64,000 nt of DNA from Kistimonas asteriae (GTDB lineage Bacteria > Pseudomonadota > Gammaproteobacteria > Pseudomonadales > Endozoicomonadaceae): positions 124,001 through 188,000 of the forward strand of contig NZ_JAEVHF010000007.1 in assembly GCF_018263925.1 (NCBI RefSeq), given 5' to 3'. The translations under genes and the position numbers were made by a program. Of this stretch, positions 24,182 through 35,116 are shown one piece after another. Position 1 is the first letter of the stretch; every line of letters begins with the position of its first letter. Under the pieces are notes generated by a model. That model saw nothing but the letters and a program-made list of their open reading frames with translations, did no database searches and had not been told where the DNA came from.

Positions 24182-24218
24182 AAAAAGCGAGATGCAACCA
24201 AGTTCCATCTCGCTTTTT
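24182..24218 (-). terminator. terminator between dapB and carA
   Basis: AAAAAGCGAGATG / CATCTCGCTTTTT with an 11-base loop and T run on the minus strand. It lies 171 bases past dapB and only about 50 bases before the carA start. It may end dapB transcription or act as an attenuator in a carA leader. Confidence 0.8.
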
Positions 24219-24389
24219 CATGAATACTGCCTGAATGCGCCTTATTCTTTCCCGAGTCAGTCATCCTGACCCAACCCGGCGCAAATTTTCAGCATCCTAC
24301 CAGAAGCTTGGCCTGATAGCTATAAATACCTATTCACCCTTAGCAACACACTAACCAATCTGCAAGCATCACTGACCTGCAGCTGACAA

Positions 24390-25298
<909 letters not shown>

Positions 25299-25322
25299 CT
25301 ATCCGTAACAAGCAGTTCATCC

Positions 25323-26189
25323 ATGAATATTCTGTCGATTCAGTCCCATGTCGCTTACGGCCATGCCGGCAACAGCTCCGCGATCTTCCCGCTCCAGCGT
25401 ATGGGGCTTGAGGTCTGGCCAGTACATACCGTGATGTTTTCCAACCATACCGGTCATGGCGCCTGGCGCGGCCCCGTGATTGCGGCAGATACTGTCCGTG
25501 ATGTCATCACCGGCATTGAAGAGCGTGGTGCTTTACCGAACTGCAGTGCCGTGTTGTCTGGCTATATGGGCTCAGCCGATATTGGCGACGTCATTCTTGA
25601 AGCTGTAGAGAAAGTTAAAGCCGCCAACCCTGAAGCCATCTACTGCTGTGACCCTGTAATTGGCGATTATGGCCGTGGCGTGTTTGTTCGTGAAGGTATC
25701 CCCGAATTCTTTCGGGATAATGTGATCACCCACGCAGATATCCTGACACCCAATCAGTTCGAACTGGAATTACTGACCGGGCAGGCCGTCACAAACCTGG
25801 ACAGCGCCTTGTCTGCGGCCCATGCCCTGCGGGAAACCGGGGCCGATATCGTCCTGGTCACCAGCCTGGAACGGGAAAACACGGACCCAACCAAGATTGA
25901 AATGCTGGCAGTGAGCAACGATGGCGCCTGGCTGGTCGAAACCCCGAAGTTGGTGTTTCCAATACCTCTGAATGGTTCCGGTGATGCCACGACAGCACTG
26001 TTCCTGGCGCACTACCTCAAGCACCGAAATGTCCGTTCCGCACTGGAGCATATTGCCGGAGCCATCTACGCCCTGTTTGAAACCACATGGCGAGCTGAAA
26101 GCCGTGAGCTGACGCTGATAGCGGCCCAGGATTTTCTGGTCGCACCACCCAAAACATTTACTGCCGTTGATGTCACAGACATTCGCTAA
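25323..26189 (+). CDS. pdxY: pyridoxal kinase PdxY
   Basis: Phosphorylates pyridoxal in the B6 salvage pathway. The N-terminus MNILSIQSHVAYGHAGNSSA and the segments VLSGYMGSADIGD and YCCDPVIGDYGRG are typical. The ribokinase-type nucleotide/catalytic end reads PIPLNGSGDATTALFLA. 288 residues (E. coli 287). An in-frame upstream Met exists but does not fit the family. Divergent from dapB and inserted, with the next gene, into the otherwise conserved dapB-dnaJ neighbourhood. Confidence 0.94.
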   Translation: MNILSIQSHVAYGHAGNSSAIFPLQRMGLEVWPVHTVMFSNHTGHGAWRGPVIAADTVRDVITGIEERGALPNCSAVLSGYMGSADIGDVILEAVEKVKAANPEAIYCCDPVIGDYGRGVFVREGIPEFFRDNVITHADILTPNQFELELLTGQAVTNLDSALSAAHALRETGADIVLVTSLERENTDPTKIEMLAVSNDGAWLVETPKLVFPIPLNGSGDATTALFLAHYLKHRNVRSALEHIAGAIYALFETTWRAESRELTLIAAQDFLVAPPKTFTAVDVTDIR

Positions 26190-26198
26190 GAACATCAA

Positions 26199-27083
26199 TC
26201 AGCGAATGTGGCCAGGCTGATCCCGGACAGAGATATTACAGGGATAAGTCCCCGTATCTTCACCGGCACAGGCCTGGTCAACCGGTGGTAAAGAGAAGCC
26301 ATCATCAGACGCAAAACGCCCATCCGGATGATCCTCCAACCAGACATGGATCATTTCCGGCGTCCGATTGGTCAGAACACCGGATGGACACAGTCCGTCA
26401 CTGCCAGGCAAAGCCAGGCTGAATTCATGCTCTGGCAGGCGGTCCGGAAAACAGAAATTAAAGTTGAATATGTGATAATGCCACTGCGTCAGCCCCCCGC
26501 CAGGCTGGGGACCTGAACGGTTGATATCACAGGACTCGCAGGTCGCCAGAAACATGGCCCCAATCAGCCGCTTACCGCTGTAAATAAGCACTTCCGGGCG
26601 TTCTGGATTCATAACCTGGTCATCGTAGAGATATTCTTTCTTTGCATAGTGCCCTGGCAGATACCAGGAAAATCCGTCATTAATTGCCTGTTCAAAATCG
26701 TGCCATCGCCGCAGACTAACCGTCTGACGAATTTGACTGACCAACTCATCAGCAGCTTGCTTCTGCCTACTCTCTACCGGTGTGCCTTCAAAACGGTTAA
26801 CTTCATAAATCCCTTCATCGCCGCTCTCAATAAAATGGGGCTGATTCAGATTAACCGGCTTTTTTGCCCACTGACTGGCATTGGGGTTTGCAGAACACAT
26901 GAAGACCGTCTCCGTGTTGCTATCACGGGCATCAGCCTTCTGCACCCCGTCACCCGTTCGTATACCCAACCATTGACTCACCGCCACCGTGAATAGAAAA
27001 ACAGTGACAAACACCACCGTCGCTTGCAGCAGAAACCGCCGAACAGAAGACGGAGAGCCAAAGAAGGTATTGATGCGCGACAT
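26199..27083 (-). CDS. unknown protein with N-terminal membrane anchor and His/Cys motifs
   Basis: 294 residues. A hydrophobic helix (about residues 15-37, FLLQATVVFVTVFLFTVAVS) suggests a signal anchor with the bulk in the periplasm. The body has several Cys and His in recognisable blocks: CESCDINRSG, LTQWHYHIFNFNFCF, then EMIHVWLEDHPDGRFASDDG. Similar WHxH...C...HVW blocks occur in uncharacterised bacterial proteins, which hints at metal binding; this is inference. Convergent with pdxY (nine bases apart). Confidence 0.6.
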   Translation of the reverse strand: MSRINTFFGSPSSVRRFLLQATVVFVTVFLFTVAVSQWLGIRTGDGVQKADARDSNTETVFMCSANPNASQWAKKPVNLNQPHFIESGDEGIYEVNRFEGTPVESRQKQAADELVSQIRQTVSLRRWHDFEQAINDGFSWYLPGHYAKKEYLYDDQVMNPERPEVLIYSGKRLIGAMFLATCESCDINRSGPQPGGGLTQWHYHIFNFNFCFPDRLPEHEFSLALPGSDGLCPSGVLTNRTPEMIHVWLEDHPDGRFASDDGFSLPPVDQACAGEDTGTYPCNISVRDQPGHIR

Positions 27084-27204
27084 ATTGCGGGCACCTTATA
27101 GTTGCACTATGTAGTAAGTTCTTCGCGCAGCACTGCAAATACTTGAGTCGCTTTCCCTGTGCCCGACTACTTCACTGACACAATGCGCGTTATTCACGCA
27201 AAAA

Positions 27205-27232
27205 AAATGGCCGGCAATATTGCCGGCCATTT
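27205..27232 (-). terminator. intrinsic terminator after dnaJ
   Basis: Palindromic GGCCGGCAATATTGCCGGCC, flanked by AAAT/ATTT, with a run of eight T on the minus strand, 18 bases past the dnaJ stop. Confidence 0.9.
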
Positions 27233-27250
27233 CATCGTTCAACGGGACAC

Positions 27251-28390
27251 TCAGGACGTCATATTATCGAAAAACTTTTTGACCCCCTCGAAGAATGACT
27301 TCTTCTGAGGCGAGTGGTTATTGCTTTCATCTTCAAAAGACTTCTGCAACTGCTGGAGCAAGTCTTTCTGATGAGACGTCAGGTTAACTGGCGTTTCCAC
27401 CATGACCTTGCAGATCAGGTCTCCGACGCCACCGCCACGTACTGGCGGAACCCCTTTGCCACGCATACGGAACATCTTGCCGGTCTGGGTTTCTGCTGGA
27501 ATCTTCAGTTTGACCTTGCCGTCCAGCGTTGGGACTTCCAACTCACCACCCAGTGCCGCATCAATAATGGAAATAGGCACTTCGCAGTAGAGATGTTTGC
27601 CATCACGCTGGAAAATCGGATGCTCACGCACTTCCATCTGGACATACAGGTCGCCGGCCGGGCCGCCGTTGGCACCCGCTTCGCCCTCACCGGACAAGCG
27701 AATTCTGTCACCAGTATCGACACCCGCGGGCACTTTCACAGACAGTGTCTTGTATTCACGGATGCGTCCTTCACCGTGACAATCAGGACAGGGATCCTTG
27801 ATCACCTGACCGGAGCCATGACACTCTGGACAGGTCTGCTGAACAGTGAAAAAGCCCTGCTGCATCCGCACCTGGCCATGACCTGCACACGTAGAACAGG
27901 TAACCGGTGAACTGCCTTTCTTCGCACCGGAACCGTGGCAGGTATTGCACTCAACCAGTGTAGGAATCCGAATTTTCTTGGTCGTACCGCGAACGGCTTC
28001 TTCCAGATCCAGGTCCAGGGAATAACGCAGGTCTGCACCACGCTGAACACTGGAGCGTCCGCGCCCACCGCCGCCTGCGCCACCAAAGATATCCCCGAAT
28101 ACATCACCGAAGATATCACTGAAATTACCAAAGCCACCGGCACCAGCGCCTGCCCCCATATTGGGATCAACGCCCGCATGGCCATACTGGTCATAAGCCG
28201 CACGCTTTTGAGGATCAGACAGGATCTCGAAAGCCTCGTTCACTTCCTTGAACTTTTCTTCCGCTTCCTTATCGCCGGTATTACGATCCGGATGGAACTT
28301 CATCGCCATACGGCGATAAGCCTTCTTTATCTCTTTTTCACCGACGTCCCGGGAAACCCCGAGCACCTCATAGTAATCTCTTTTGGACAT
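27251..28390 (-). CDS. dnaJ: co-chaperone DnaJ (Hsp40)
   Basis: Stimulates DnaK ATPase and delivers substrates. The J domain (1-70) contains HPD in [12 protein letters not shown] Gly/Phe-rich region (~75-115) follows. The zinc domain has four CxxCxGxG-type repeats ([32 protein letters not shown]). C-terminal substrate domains complete the protein. 379 residues. Start [11 protein letters not shown] chosen over a GTG two codons upstream. Downstream of dnaK. Confidence 0.99.
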   Translation of the reverse strand: MSKRDYYEVLGVSRDVGEKEIKKAYRRMAMKFHPDRNTGDKEAEEKFKEVNEAFEILSDPQKRAAYDQYGHAGVDPNMGAGAGAGGFGNFSDIFGDVFGDIFGGAGGGGRGRSSVQRGADLRYSLDLDLEEAVRGTTKKIRIPTLVECNTCHGSGAKKGSSPVTCSTCAGHGQVRMQQGFFTVQQTCPECHGSGQVIKDPCPDCHGEGRIREYKTLSVKVPAGVDTGDRIRLSGEGEAGANGGPAGDLYVQMEVREHPIFQRDGKHLYCEVPISIIDAALGGELEVPTLDGKVKLKIPAETQTGKMFRMRGKGVPPVRGGGVGDLICKVMVETPVNLTSHQKDLLQQLQKSFEDESNNHSPQKKSFFEGVKKFFDNMTS

Positions 28391-28485
28391 AACCACTCAA
28401 CCTGGTGCCTGCTGCGCGTCGCAGTGCCTGTACTTCAATGTGTATCCAGCCTGATCTGCGCTCATGGCTGCTGTTCAATAAACGA

Positions 28486-28510
28486 CAACGCGGGACCAAA
28501 GCCCGCGTTG
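28486..28510 (-). other. inverted repeat in dnaK-dnaJ intergenic region
   Basis: CAACGCGGG / CCCGCGTTG with a seven-base loop. The minus-strand 3' flank is only weakly T-rich, so it may be a processing or stability stem that lowers dnaJ relative to dnaK expression. Confidence 0.5.
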
Positions 28511-28527
28511 CCGTATGGTATCTCGCC

Positions 28528-28559
28528 ACAAAACCAGCCCGTAACCGGACTGGTTTTGT
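28528..28559 (-). terminator. hairpin after dnaK, weak terminator
   Basis: ACAAAACCAG / CTGGTTTTGT enclosing a CCG/CGG inner stem, 29 bases past the dnaK stop. The T tract is short, so partial termination is likely, leaving dnaJ readthrough. Confidence 0.5.
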
Positions 28560-28588
28560 TGATGGCGCTCTGCATGCAGCAGGCGGAC

Positions 28589-30523
28589 TTACTTCTTCTC
28601 GTCCTTGACTTCTTCAAACTCAGCATCGACAACGTCGTCGTCTTTCTTGCCTTCACCCTGAGGCTGCTCAGCGCCTTCACCCTGTGCAGACTGCTCAGCG
28701 TACATTTTCTGTGCCAGAGACGCAGACGCCTGACTCAGCGCGTTGGTCTTCTCCTCGATCAGCGCCTTATCATCGCCCTTGATCGCTTCTTCCAATTCCT
28801 TGGCAGCCGTTTCAATGGCGGTCTTCTCTTCTTCGGTTGCCTTGTCACCGGCTTCCTGCAGAGTCTTACGGGTTGCGTGAACCAAACCGTCGGCGGTATT
28901 ACGAACCTGCGCTAACTCTTCGAACTTACGGTCTTCCTCAGCATTCGCTTCAGCATCCTTGACCATTTGATCAATCTCTTCATCACTCAGACCAGAAGAG
29001 GCCTTGATGACGATGGACTGCTCCTTACCGGTGGCCTTGTCCTTGGCAGACACGTTCAGAATACCGTTGGCGTCCAAGTCGAAGGAGACTTCGATTTGCG
29101 GCATGCCACGAGGCGAAGGAGGAATATCAGACAGGTTGAACTGGCCCAGGGACTTGTTGTCGCCGGAACGCTTACGCTCACCCTGCAGAACGTGAATGGT
29201 TACCGCGTTCTGGTTGTCTTCCGCAGTAGAGAACACCTGCGACTTCTTGGTCGGGATAGTAGTGTTCTTTTCGATCAGCGCTGTCATCACGCCACCCATG
29301 GTTTCAATACCCAGGGTCAGCGGCGTCACATCCAGCAGCAGTACGTCGGTACGGTCACCGGACAGTACACCACCCTGCAGCGCAGCACCCATGGCTACAG
29401 CTTCATCCGGGTTGACGTCCTTACGGGCTTCCTTACCGAAGAACTCAGCCACTTTCTGCTGAACCATCGGCATACGGGTCTGACCACCAACTAGGATGAC
29501 TTCATCAATGCTGGACAGATCCAGTTCCGCATCCTTGACCGCCTGACGGCAAGGTTCCAGAGAACGGGCAACCAGGTCTTCTACCAGTGATTCCAGCTTG
29601 GCACGGGTCACTTTGACGTTAAGGTGCTTGGGACCGGTTGCATCGGCAGTGACGTAAGGCAGGTTAACGTCGGTCTGCTGGGCAGAAGACAGTTCAATCT
29701 TCGCCTTCTCAGCCGCTTCTTTCAGACGCTGCATGGCCAGCGGATCGCCTTTCAGGTCGATCCCTTGGTCTTTCTTGAACTCATCCGCCAGATAATTAAT
29801 CATGCGCATGTCAAAATCTTCACCACCCAGGAAGGTGTCACCGTTGGTGGACAACACTTCAAACTGGTGCTCGCCGTCAACGTCGGCAATCTCAATGATG
29901 GAGATATCGAACGTACCACCACCCAGGTCATAAACGGCGATGGTTTGATCGCCGGCTTTCTTGTCGATACCGTAGGCCAGCGCTGCAGCTGTCGGCTCGT
30001 TGATGATCCGCTTGACTTCCAGACCGGCGATACGGCCAGCATCCTTGGTTGCCTGACGCTGAGCATCGTTGAAGTAAGCCGGTACCGTGATGACTGCTTC
30101 GGTAACCTTATCACCCAAGTAGTCTTCCGCAGTCTTCTTCATCTTCTTCAGGATCTCGGCAGAGATCTGCGGCGGTGCCATCTTCTGACCCTTGGCTTCG
30201 ATCCAGGCGTCACCGTTATCGGCCTTGACGATCTTGTAAGGGACCATTTCGATATCTTTCTGAACTTCATCGTCTTCAAAACGACGACCGATCAGACGCT
30301 TGATCGCGTACAGGGTATTATCCGGGTTGGTTACCGCCTGACGCTTGGCCGGCATACCGACCAGCGTTTCACCATCGTTGGTGTATGCGATGATGGAAGG
30401 CGTAGTACGTGCGCCTTCAGCATTCTCGATAACCTTGACCTGACCACCGTCCATCACTGCCACACAGGAGTTGGTGGTGCCCAGGTCGATGCCGATTATT
30501 CTGCCTTTGCTGTTATTGCTCAT
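28589..30523 (-). CDS. dnaK: molecular chaperone DnaK (Hsp70)
   Basis: ATP-driven chaperone of the cytoplasm. The ATPase domain (1-~385) begins [20 protein letters not shown] and includes the [14 protein letters not shown] phosphate loop. A substrate-binding domain and helical lid follow, ending in a Gln/Gly-rich tail with [14 protein letters not shown]. 644 residues (E. coli 638). Preceded by its own sigma-32 promoter inside the grpE-dnaK gap. Confidence 0.99.
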   Translation of the reverse strand: MSNNSKGRIIGIDLGTTNSCVAVMDGGQVKVIENAEGARTTPSIIAYTNDGETLVGMPAKRQAVTNPDNTLYAIKRLIGRRFEDDEVQKDIEMVPYKIVKADNGDAWIEAKGQKMAPPQISAEILKKMKKTAEDYLGDKVTEAVITVPAYFNDAQRQATKDAGRIAGLEVKRIINEPTAAALAYGIDKKAGDQTIAVYDLGGGTFDISIIEIADVDGEHQFEVLSTNGDTFLGGEDFDMRMINYLADEFKKDQGIDLKGDPLAMQRLKEAAEKAKIELSSAQQTDVNLPYVTADATGPKHLNVKVTRAKLESLVEDLVARSLEPCRQAVKDAELDLSSIDEVILVGGQTRMPMVQQKVAEFFGKEARKDVNPDEAVAMGAALQGGVLSGDRTDVLLLDVTPLTLGIETMGGVMTALIEKNTTIPTKKSQVFSTAEDNQNAVTIHVLQGERKRSGDNKSLGQFNLSDIPPSPRGMPQIEVSFDLDANGILNVSAKDKATGKEQSIVIKASSGLSDEEIDQMVKDAEANAEEDRKFEELAQVRNTADGLVHATRKTLQEAGDKATEEEKTAIETAAKELEEAIKGDDKALIEEKTNALSQASASLAQKMYAEQSAQGEGAEQPQGEGKKDDDVVDAEFEEVKDEKK

Positions 30524-30712
30524 TGAAAACCCTCTCTCATCGCTTCGCCTGTGCGAAGGTCTGAATCATCTAATTACAATTACAAATACTGTGAATTCCG
30601 TGGCATGCTGCCATGCCAGCCCGGTCTCAGTGTGTCTCACCGATCAATGTACCGTCGCATCCCGGGACGCGTCAGTCTGACCTTACACCCGGTTACTGGC
30701 CTCTTGCTTTGC

Positions 30713-30742
30713 TATATGGGAACCGTCTGTCATCATTTCAAG
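30713..30742 (-). promoter_or_regulatory. sigma-32 heat-shock promoter of dnaK
   Basis: Minus strand: CTTGAA (30742-30737), then TCCCATATA (30721-30713) after 15 bases, a good match to the sigma-32 consensus CTTGAA-N13-15-CCCCATNT. It predicts a leader of ~180 bases. That leader holds short stems (30601-30618, 30543-30558) ahead of the ribosome-binding site. Confidence 0.75.
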
Positions 30743-30805
30743 GCTTAAATTCAAATCTCTTTGATCCGCCGATCAAACAGGCGAATTCCCAGGCCTCTCA
30801 GCCGC

Positions 30806-31426
30806 TCAAACCGCGGCAGGCGCCTTGGCCACCACCACCATGGCAGGACGAATCAGGCGACCATGCAGTGTATAGCCCTTCTGGAACACATTCAGCACCG
30901 AACCAGGCTCCTGGTCAGGGCTTTCAATCTGGCTCATGGCCTGGTGTAGCTGTGGGTCGAAGGGCTCGCCCACCGGATTCACCTGCTCAACACTGAATTT
31001 CTGTAGGGTGTCCAGAAACAGCTTCAGCGTCAGCTCCATGCCTTCCTTCATCGCCTCATGACTGCCTTCAGCGGCATCGGCACTTTCCAGTCCGCGTTCC
31101 AGGCTGTCGACGACAGGCAGCAATGACTCTGCAAACTTCTCCAGGCCGAACTTGTGGGCTTTTTCCACATCCTGCTGCGCACGACGCTTCACATTCTGGG
31201 CATCAGCATGGACGCGCATCACCTGATCCTGCGCCTTGCCTAACTCTTCCTGCGCCTTGGTCAGTTCAGCCTGTAGCGCTGCCAGGGAAACCTCAGCATT
31301 GCCCTCTTCAGCCGCTTCAGCCCCTTCTACCGGACCGGTCTTTTGATCGTCGGCAGCGGCCTGAGCCTTAACCTGCTCTTCTGCTTCAGATGGGGTTTGC
31401 TCAGTTTTGATATCGTCTTCCGCCAT
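30806..31426 (-). CDS. grpE: nucleotide exchange factor GrpE
   Basis: Dimeric exchange factor that releases ADP from DnaK. An acidic N-terminal tail (1-~45) is followed by a long coiled coil (about 48-110, [20 protein letters not shown]...[13 protein letters not shown]). A C-terminal beta domain follows, with the family signature [12 protein letters not shown] and [20 protein letters not shown]. 206 residues. Upstream of dnaK, separated by 282 bases that carry the dnaK promoter. Confidence 0.98.
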   Translation of the reverse strand: MAEDDIKTEQTPSEAEEQVKAQAAADDQKTGPVEGAEAAEEGNAEVSLAALQAELTKAQEELGKAQDQVMRVHADAQNVKRRAQQDVEKAHKFGLEKFAESLLPVVDSLERGLESADAAEGSHEAMKEGMELTLKLFLDTLQKFSVEQVNPVGEPFDPQLHQAMSQIESPDQEPGSVLNVFQKGYTLHGRLIRPAMVVVAKAPAAV

Positions 31427-31487
31427 TTCGAATCTCCGACTCTATTAATTGACTGCACGTGTCAATGAAATCTGGTAATGCATCGCG

Positions 31488-31515
31488 ATATGGGGGCAGT
31501 TTGTGACGATTCAAG
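31488..31515 (-). promoter_or_regulatory. sigma-32 heat-shock promoter of grpE
   Basis: Minus strand: CTTGAA (31515-31510), 14 bases, then CCCCATAT (31495-31488). This is an essentially perfect sigma-32 promoter about 65 bases before grpE. Confidence 0.85.
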
Positions 31516-31642
31516 GCTCAGCCGTAAAAGAAGAAATAATTGCGAGCCTACCCTGACAACCCTGTCATTCCGACTGACAAAGGGATACCACCACAGCTTG
31601 GGAAAATGCAGGCACTATTCCCATAAAAATGAAATTCACGAC

Positions 31643-31677
31643 TTGCGCCCCTTAAAAAATACTGTATAAATAATCAG
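31643..31677 (+). promoter_or_regulatory. recN promoter with LexA (SOS) box
   Basis: TTGCGC (31643-31648), 16 bases, then TATAAA (31665-31670). Over the -10 element lies a CTG-N10-CAG LexA box (31662-31677, CTGTATAAATAATCAG). It lies 25 bases before the recN start, as expected for SOS control. Confidence 0.8.
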
Positions 31678-31701
31678 GAATAACCCTGCGGACGCGCTGC
31701 G

Positions 31702-33384
31702 ATGCTCACTCATCTGTCCATCAGTAACTACGCCATCGTTGACCAGCTGGACCTTGACCTTACACAGGGCATGACCGTTATTACCGGCGAAACCGGCGCC
31801 GGCAAGTCCATTATGCTTGACGCCCTGGGACTCGCCATCGGCGACCGTACCGAACCTGACAGTGTCCGAACCGGCAGCGAGCGCGCCGATATCCGCGCCA
31901 CCTTTGATCTTGCTCATTGCCCTGACGCACAAGCCTGGCTGGCATCCCGCGAACTGGATGCAGGTGACGAGTGCATTCTTCGCCGTACCATCACCCGCGA
32001 AGGGCGCAGCCGCGGCTACATCAATGGCACACCGTCGCCGCTGGCCGATTTACGTCAGATTGGCGAAATGCTGCTGGATATTCATAGCCAGCATGAACAT
32101 CAATCGCTACTCAAACCCGCCACCCACCGCCGACTACTGGACGGTTATGCCGGAAGCAACGCACTGGCGGCAACGGTTAGCCAGATCTGGCGACAATGGC
32201 ACCATTGCCATACACGCATTCAAACCCTTAGAAACGCCAGCGAAGAGCAAAGCGCCCGTCTTCAACTTCTGAGCTATCAGGTAGAAGAGCTGGAACAGCT
32301 AAACCTGGGCAAAGATGAGCTGGAGCAACTCGAACAAGAGCAGAAGCGACTGGCCAATGCCACCAGCTCTCTGCAAGCCTGTGACCAGGTGCTGACCCTC
32401 TGCGCAGAGGACGATAACAGCAATATCGTGCACCAGCTCAGCGCCTGCCAGAATCTGCTTGCCGAATTAAATCTCGACAGTCAGCCCATACAGGATGCTA
32501 TTGAACTGATCAGCTCTGCGCAGATTCAGGTCGAGGAATGTTGCAACGAATTACGCCACTTCATGGATGGTTTCGATGATGACCCTGAACGGTTGCCCGA
32601 AATAGAAAAGCGTTTATCCGCCATCTATTCACTGGCTCGCAAACACCATATCCAGCCCTCTGAATTGCATACCTTACATAGGGAATTGCAGAACGAACTG
32701 TCATCCCTGCAAAACAGTGATGACCAGATTGATCAGCTTCAGGAAGAACTCCAATTACTGGAGAAACAGTATAAAGCGACAACCGACAAATTATCCGTCA
32801 AACGCCAGAAAGGTGCTTTGAAACTGGCCAAAGCCGTTATCCGTCACATACGCGACCTGGGTATGCCTGCCGGAGAATTCAAAGTCGAGCTGACCACCAT
32901 CAACGGTGAGTTCCGCCCCCACGGCAATGAGGACATTCAGTTCCTGGTCACCAGCAACCCCGGCATGCCTGCCCGCCCCTTGCACAAGGTAGCGTCTGGC
33001 GGAGAGCTGTCGCGCATCAGTCTGGCGATACAGGTCATCACAGCCAAAAGCTGTCAGATCCCCACACTGGTCTTCGATGAAGTGGATGTCGGTATCGGTG
33101 GTGGCACAGCAGAAATTGTGGGTCGCCTGCTGCGGGAACTGGGCAGCCATGGTCAGGTGCTCTGCGTAACCCATCAGCCACAGGTCGCTTCACAGGGCCA
33201 TCAGCACTTGCATGTTTCCAAGCAACACAGCAAGGCCACAACGCGCACACAGATCCATGAGCTGCAGGAAGAACGTCGTACCCAGGAAATTGCCCGTATG
33301 CTCGGCGGAGTAACACTGACCGACCACACTGTGGCTCATGCACGAGAGATGATCGAGCGCGCTCAGACATCAACAGCCAGCTGA
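31702..33384 (+). CDS. recN: DNA repair ATPase RecN
   Basis: SMC-like ATPase in recombinational double-strand break repair. Walker A GETGAGKSIMLDAL is at residues ~29-42. A central coiled coil follows (about 155-365, rich in E, Q, L). The ABC signature is in ASGGELSRISLAIQ, and Walker B is TLVFDEVDVGIGGGTAE. 560 residues (E. coli 553). Divergent from grpE; controlled by the LexA box just upstream. Confidence 0.98.
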   Translation: MLTHLSISNYAIVDQLDLDLTQGMTVITGETGAGKSIMLDALGLAIGDRTEPDSVRTGSERADIRATFDLAHCPDAQAWLASRELDAGDECILRRTITREGRSRGYINGTPSPLADLRQIGEMLLDIHSQHEHQSLLKPATHRRLLDGYAGSNALAATVSQIWRQWHHCHTRIQTLRNASEEQSARLQLLSYQVEELEQLNLGKDELEQLEQEQKRLANATSSLQACDQVLTLCAEDDNSNIVHQLSACQNLLAELNLDSQPIQDAIELISSAQIQVEECCNELRHFMDGFDDDPERLPEIEKRLSAIYSLARKHHIQPSELHTLHRELQNELSSLQNSDDQIDQLQEELQLLEKQYKATTDKLSVKRQKGALKLAKAVIRHIRDLGMPAGEFKVELTTINGEFRPHGNEDIQFLVTSNPGMPARPLHKVASGGELSRISLAIQVITAKSCQIPTLVFDEVDVGIGGGTAEIVGRLLRELGSHGQVLCVTHQPQVASQGHQHLHVSKQHSKATTRTQIHELQEERRTQEIARMLGGVTLTDHTVAHAREMIERAQTSTAS

Positions 33385-33426
33385 GCGCACCAGCAATACT
33401 TTCGGGAAAGAAAAAGAAATACGTGC

Positions 33427-33921
33427 CTATTCCAGGCTGGCGGTCGCCAGCCCTAACAACGCCGTTGTGATACCGCTCAGGTCAAAACGATGCTGGCCAG
33501 CGTGTTCACTACTGACGTCCACATAGGAATAGCTGCCTTGCAATCCAGAGAGTGCCGCAATCAAATCAACATCACCGGTTTTCAATACGATATGGGTGTC
33601 TGTTCGCCGCAGCACATGGAACTCAGTAGTATAAGGTTTCTTTTCCGGTAGCGTGAAAATAAGATCTGCCGTATCAGCCACACCGGCTTTGGCGGGCAGC
33701 GTAATCACCAGCGACAAGTCACCACTTCGATCCTGCGCCACAAATATAGCGAGTGTTGGTGCAACAATATTTCCTGCAATCATCATATCTGGCAGTATGT
33801 CCAGCGCTCCATAATGGCGCCAGTCACTGTTGGCGGGCAATGACAGAATTGCCATCAAAACTGTCAGTATGCAGCACTGTCTCCATGACATATGCATCAC
33901 CGGATCGTTATTTTTCGTCAT
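33427..33921 (-). CDS. predicted secreted protein of unknown function
   Basis: 164 residues. A signal-peptide-like N-terminus (R, then CCILTVLMAILSLPANS, about residues 14-32) suggests export. The mature part is short and beta-rich with no motif I recognise. The first Met has a poor ribosome-binding site; MHMSWRQ at residue 9 is an alternative start. Convergent with recN and downstream of fur. A Fe-regulated role cannot be inferred from the sequence. Confidence 0.55.
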   Translation of the reverse strand: MTKNNDPVMHMSWRQCCILTVLMAILSLPANSDWRHYGALDILPDMMIAGNIVAPTLAIFVAQDRSGDLSLVITLPAKAGVADTADLIFTLPEKKPYTTEFHVLRRTDTHIVLKTGDVDLIAALSGLQGSYSYVDVSSEHAGQHRFDLSGITTALLGLATASLE

Positions 33922-34152
33922 TAGTCAAACATCAATGCCATTCCTAATGATGATAGCCCTATAAGGCAAAGACCTGCAGCCTATTGCCATCATTTTTTAA
34001 CAACCTAACGACACATGACTTGTAGATAGCACTGAAATTGAAGAAAGGAGCAGGCAAGCAGAAAGCGCTGGATGACCGATATCAACGGCAACCAAGGGCG
34101 TTGGACGAGGGACCACACCAGGCAGCCCCAACAGATCTGAGATCGTTATCCG

Positions 34153-34557
34153 TTATTTTTTCTTGGGGCGGACATAAAGAACCAGGTTATGATCCACCAA
34201 CTCATAACCATGCTTTTCAGCAATATCTTTCTGGATACGCTCAATTTCGTGGTTGGTGAACTCAACAATTTTGCCGGTTTCCATACAGACCATATGGTCA
34301 TGATGCTCACCCCGGGAGAGTTCAAAGACGGAGTGCCCGCCATCAAAATTATGGCGCACCACCAAGCCTGCTGACTCAAACTGTGTCAGTACGCGGTATA
34401 CCGTTGCCAGGCCGACATCGTCATCCGCCTCGATCAGCGCCTTATATACATCTTCAGCACTCATATGGCGGTCATCTGCACTTTCCAGAATCTGCAGAAT
34501 TTTTACGCGGGGCAGGGTAACTTTCAGCCCGGCTTTACGCAGCTCTTGATTTTCCAA
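34153..34557 (-). CDS. fur: ferric uptake regulator Fur
   Basis: Fe(II)-dependent repressor of iron acquisition genes. The winged-helix DNA-binding domain spans 1-~83 (recognition segment DVGLATVYRVLTQFESAGLVVRH). The dimerisation/metal domain has HHDHMVCMETGKIVEF. It has one cysteine in that segment, as in Pseudomonas Fur, rather than the CxxC of E. coli. 134 residues. Divergent from bamE, the conserved arrangement. Confidence 0.98.
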   Translation of the reverse strand: MENQELRKAGLKVTLPRVKILQILESADDRHMSAEDVYKALIEADDDVGLATVYRVLTQFESAGLVVRHNFDGGHSVFELSRGEHHDHMVCMETGKIVEFTNHEIERIQKDIAEKHGYELVDHNLVLYVRPKKK

Positions 34558-34589
34558 CTGAGTAATCCTTTATTTAACCCCTGAAAATG

Positions 34590-34616
34590 TATAAATTGTC
34601 ATTATCTCATTTCCGT
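34590..34616. promoter_or_regulatory. possible Fur box between fur and bamE
   Basis: The minus strand here reads GATAATGACAATTTATAC, which matches roughly two-thirds of the GATAATGATAATCATTATC consensus. Autoregulation of fur would make sense, but the match is imperfect. Confidence 0.3.
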
Positions 34617-34641
34617 CGAAGATAGTGGAAGTCCCTGGACG

Positions 34642-35091
34642 ATGCAAAAGTACCTGAAATTACCGGCCTTGACTATAACTGCAGCGTTAATGGGCGGTTG
34701 CTCCTGGTTCTCTGACGATAGCGACTTCACGATGGTCAGCTTTCCCGGAGTCTACAAGATCAATATCCAGCAAGGTAATATCATTACCCAGGATATGATC
34801 AACCAACTCAAGCCGGGCATGACCCGCAGTCAGGTGGCCTATGTCATGGGCACGCCTCTGCTGCCTGACAGCTTCGACAAGGATCGCTGGGACTACATCT
34901 ACACCCTGAAACCAGGTGGCAAAGAGCGTACCCAGCAGACCCTGTCCCTCTTCTTCGACGAAGACAAGCTGACCCGCTTCACCGGTGACTTCCGTCCAGA
35001 GATCAACCAGGAAGCCAGCACTCACGCACAAAGTGATGCTCAGGATGCTGCAGACAGCATCATGAAAAAACAGGCTGAAGATGAACTTTAA
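34642..35091 (+). CDS. bamE: outer membrane assembly lipoprotein BamE
   Basis: Lipoprotein of the BAM complex that inserts beta-barrel proteins in the outer membrane. The lipobox LMGGC puts the acylated Cys at residue 20. The SmpA/OmlA domain has the signature [20 protein letters not shown] and [11 protein letters not shown]. An Asp/Gln-rich tail follows. 149 residues. Divergent from fur as in Pseudomonas. Confidence 0.97.
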   Translation: MQKYLKLPALTITAALMGGCSWFSDDSDFTMVSFPGVYKINIQQGNIITQDMINQLKPGMTRSQVAYVMGTPLLPDSFDKDRWDYIYTLKPGGKERTQQTLSLFFDEDKLTRFTGDFRPEINQEASTHAQSDAQDAADSIMKKQAEDEL

Positions 35092-35116
35092 CCGGGAATA
35101 AGGTATTTCAGGATAT

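Noticed and set aside
34153..34557. Fur lacking the second Cys of the CxxC motif as a defect
   Set aside because: Pseudomonas Fur also has a single Cys there, so this is normal for the subgroup.
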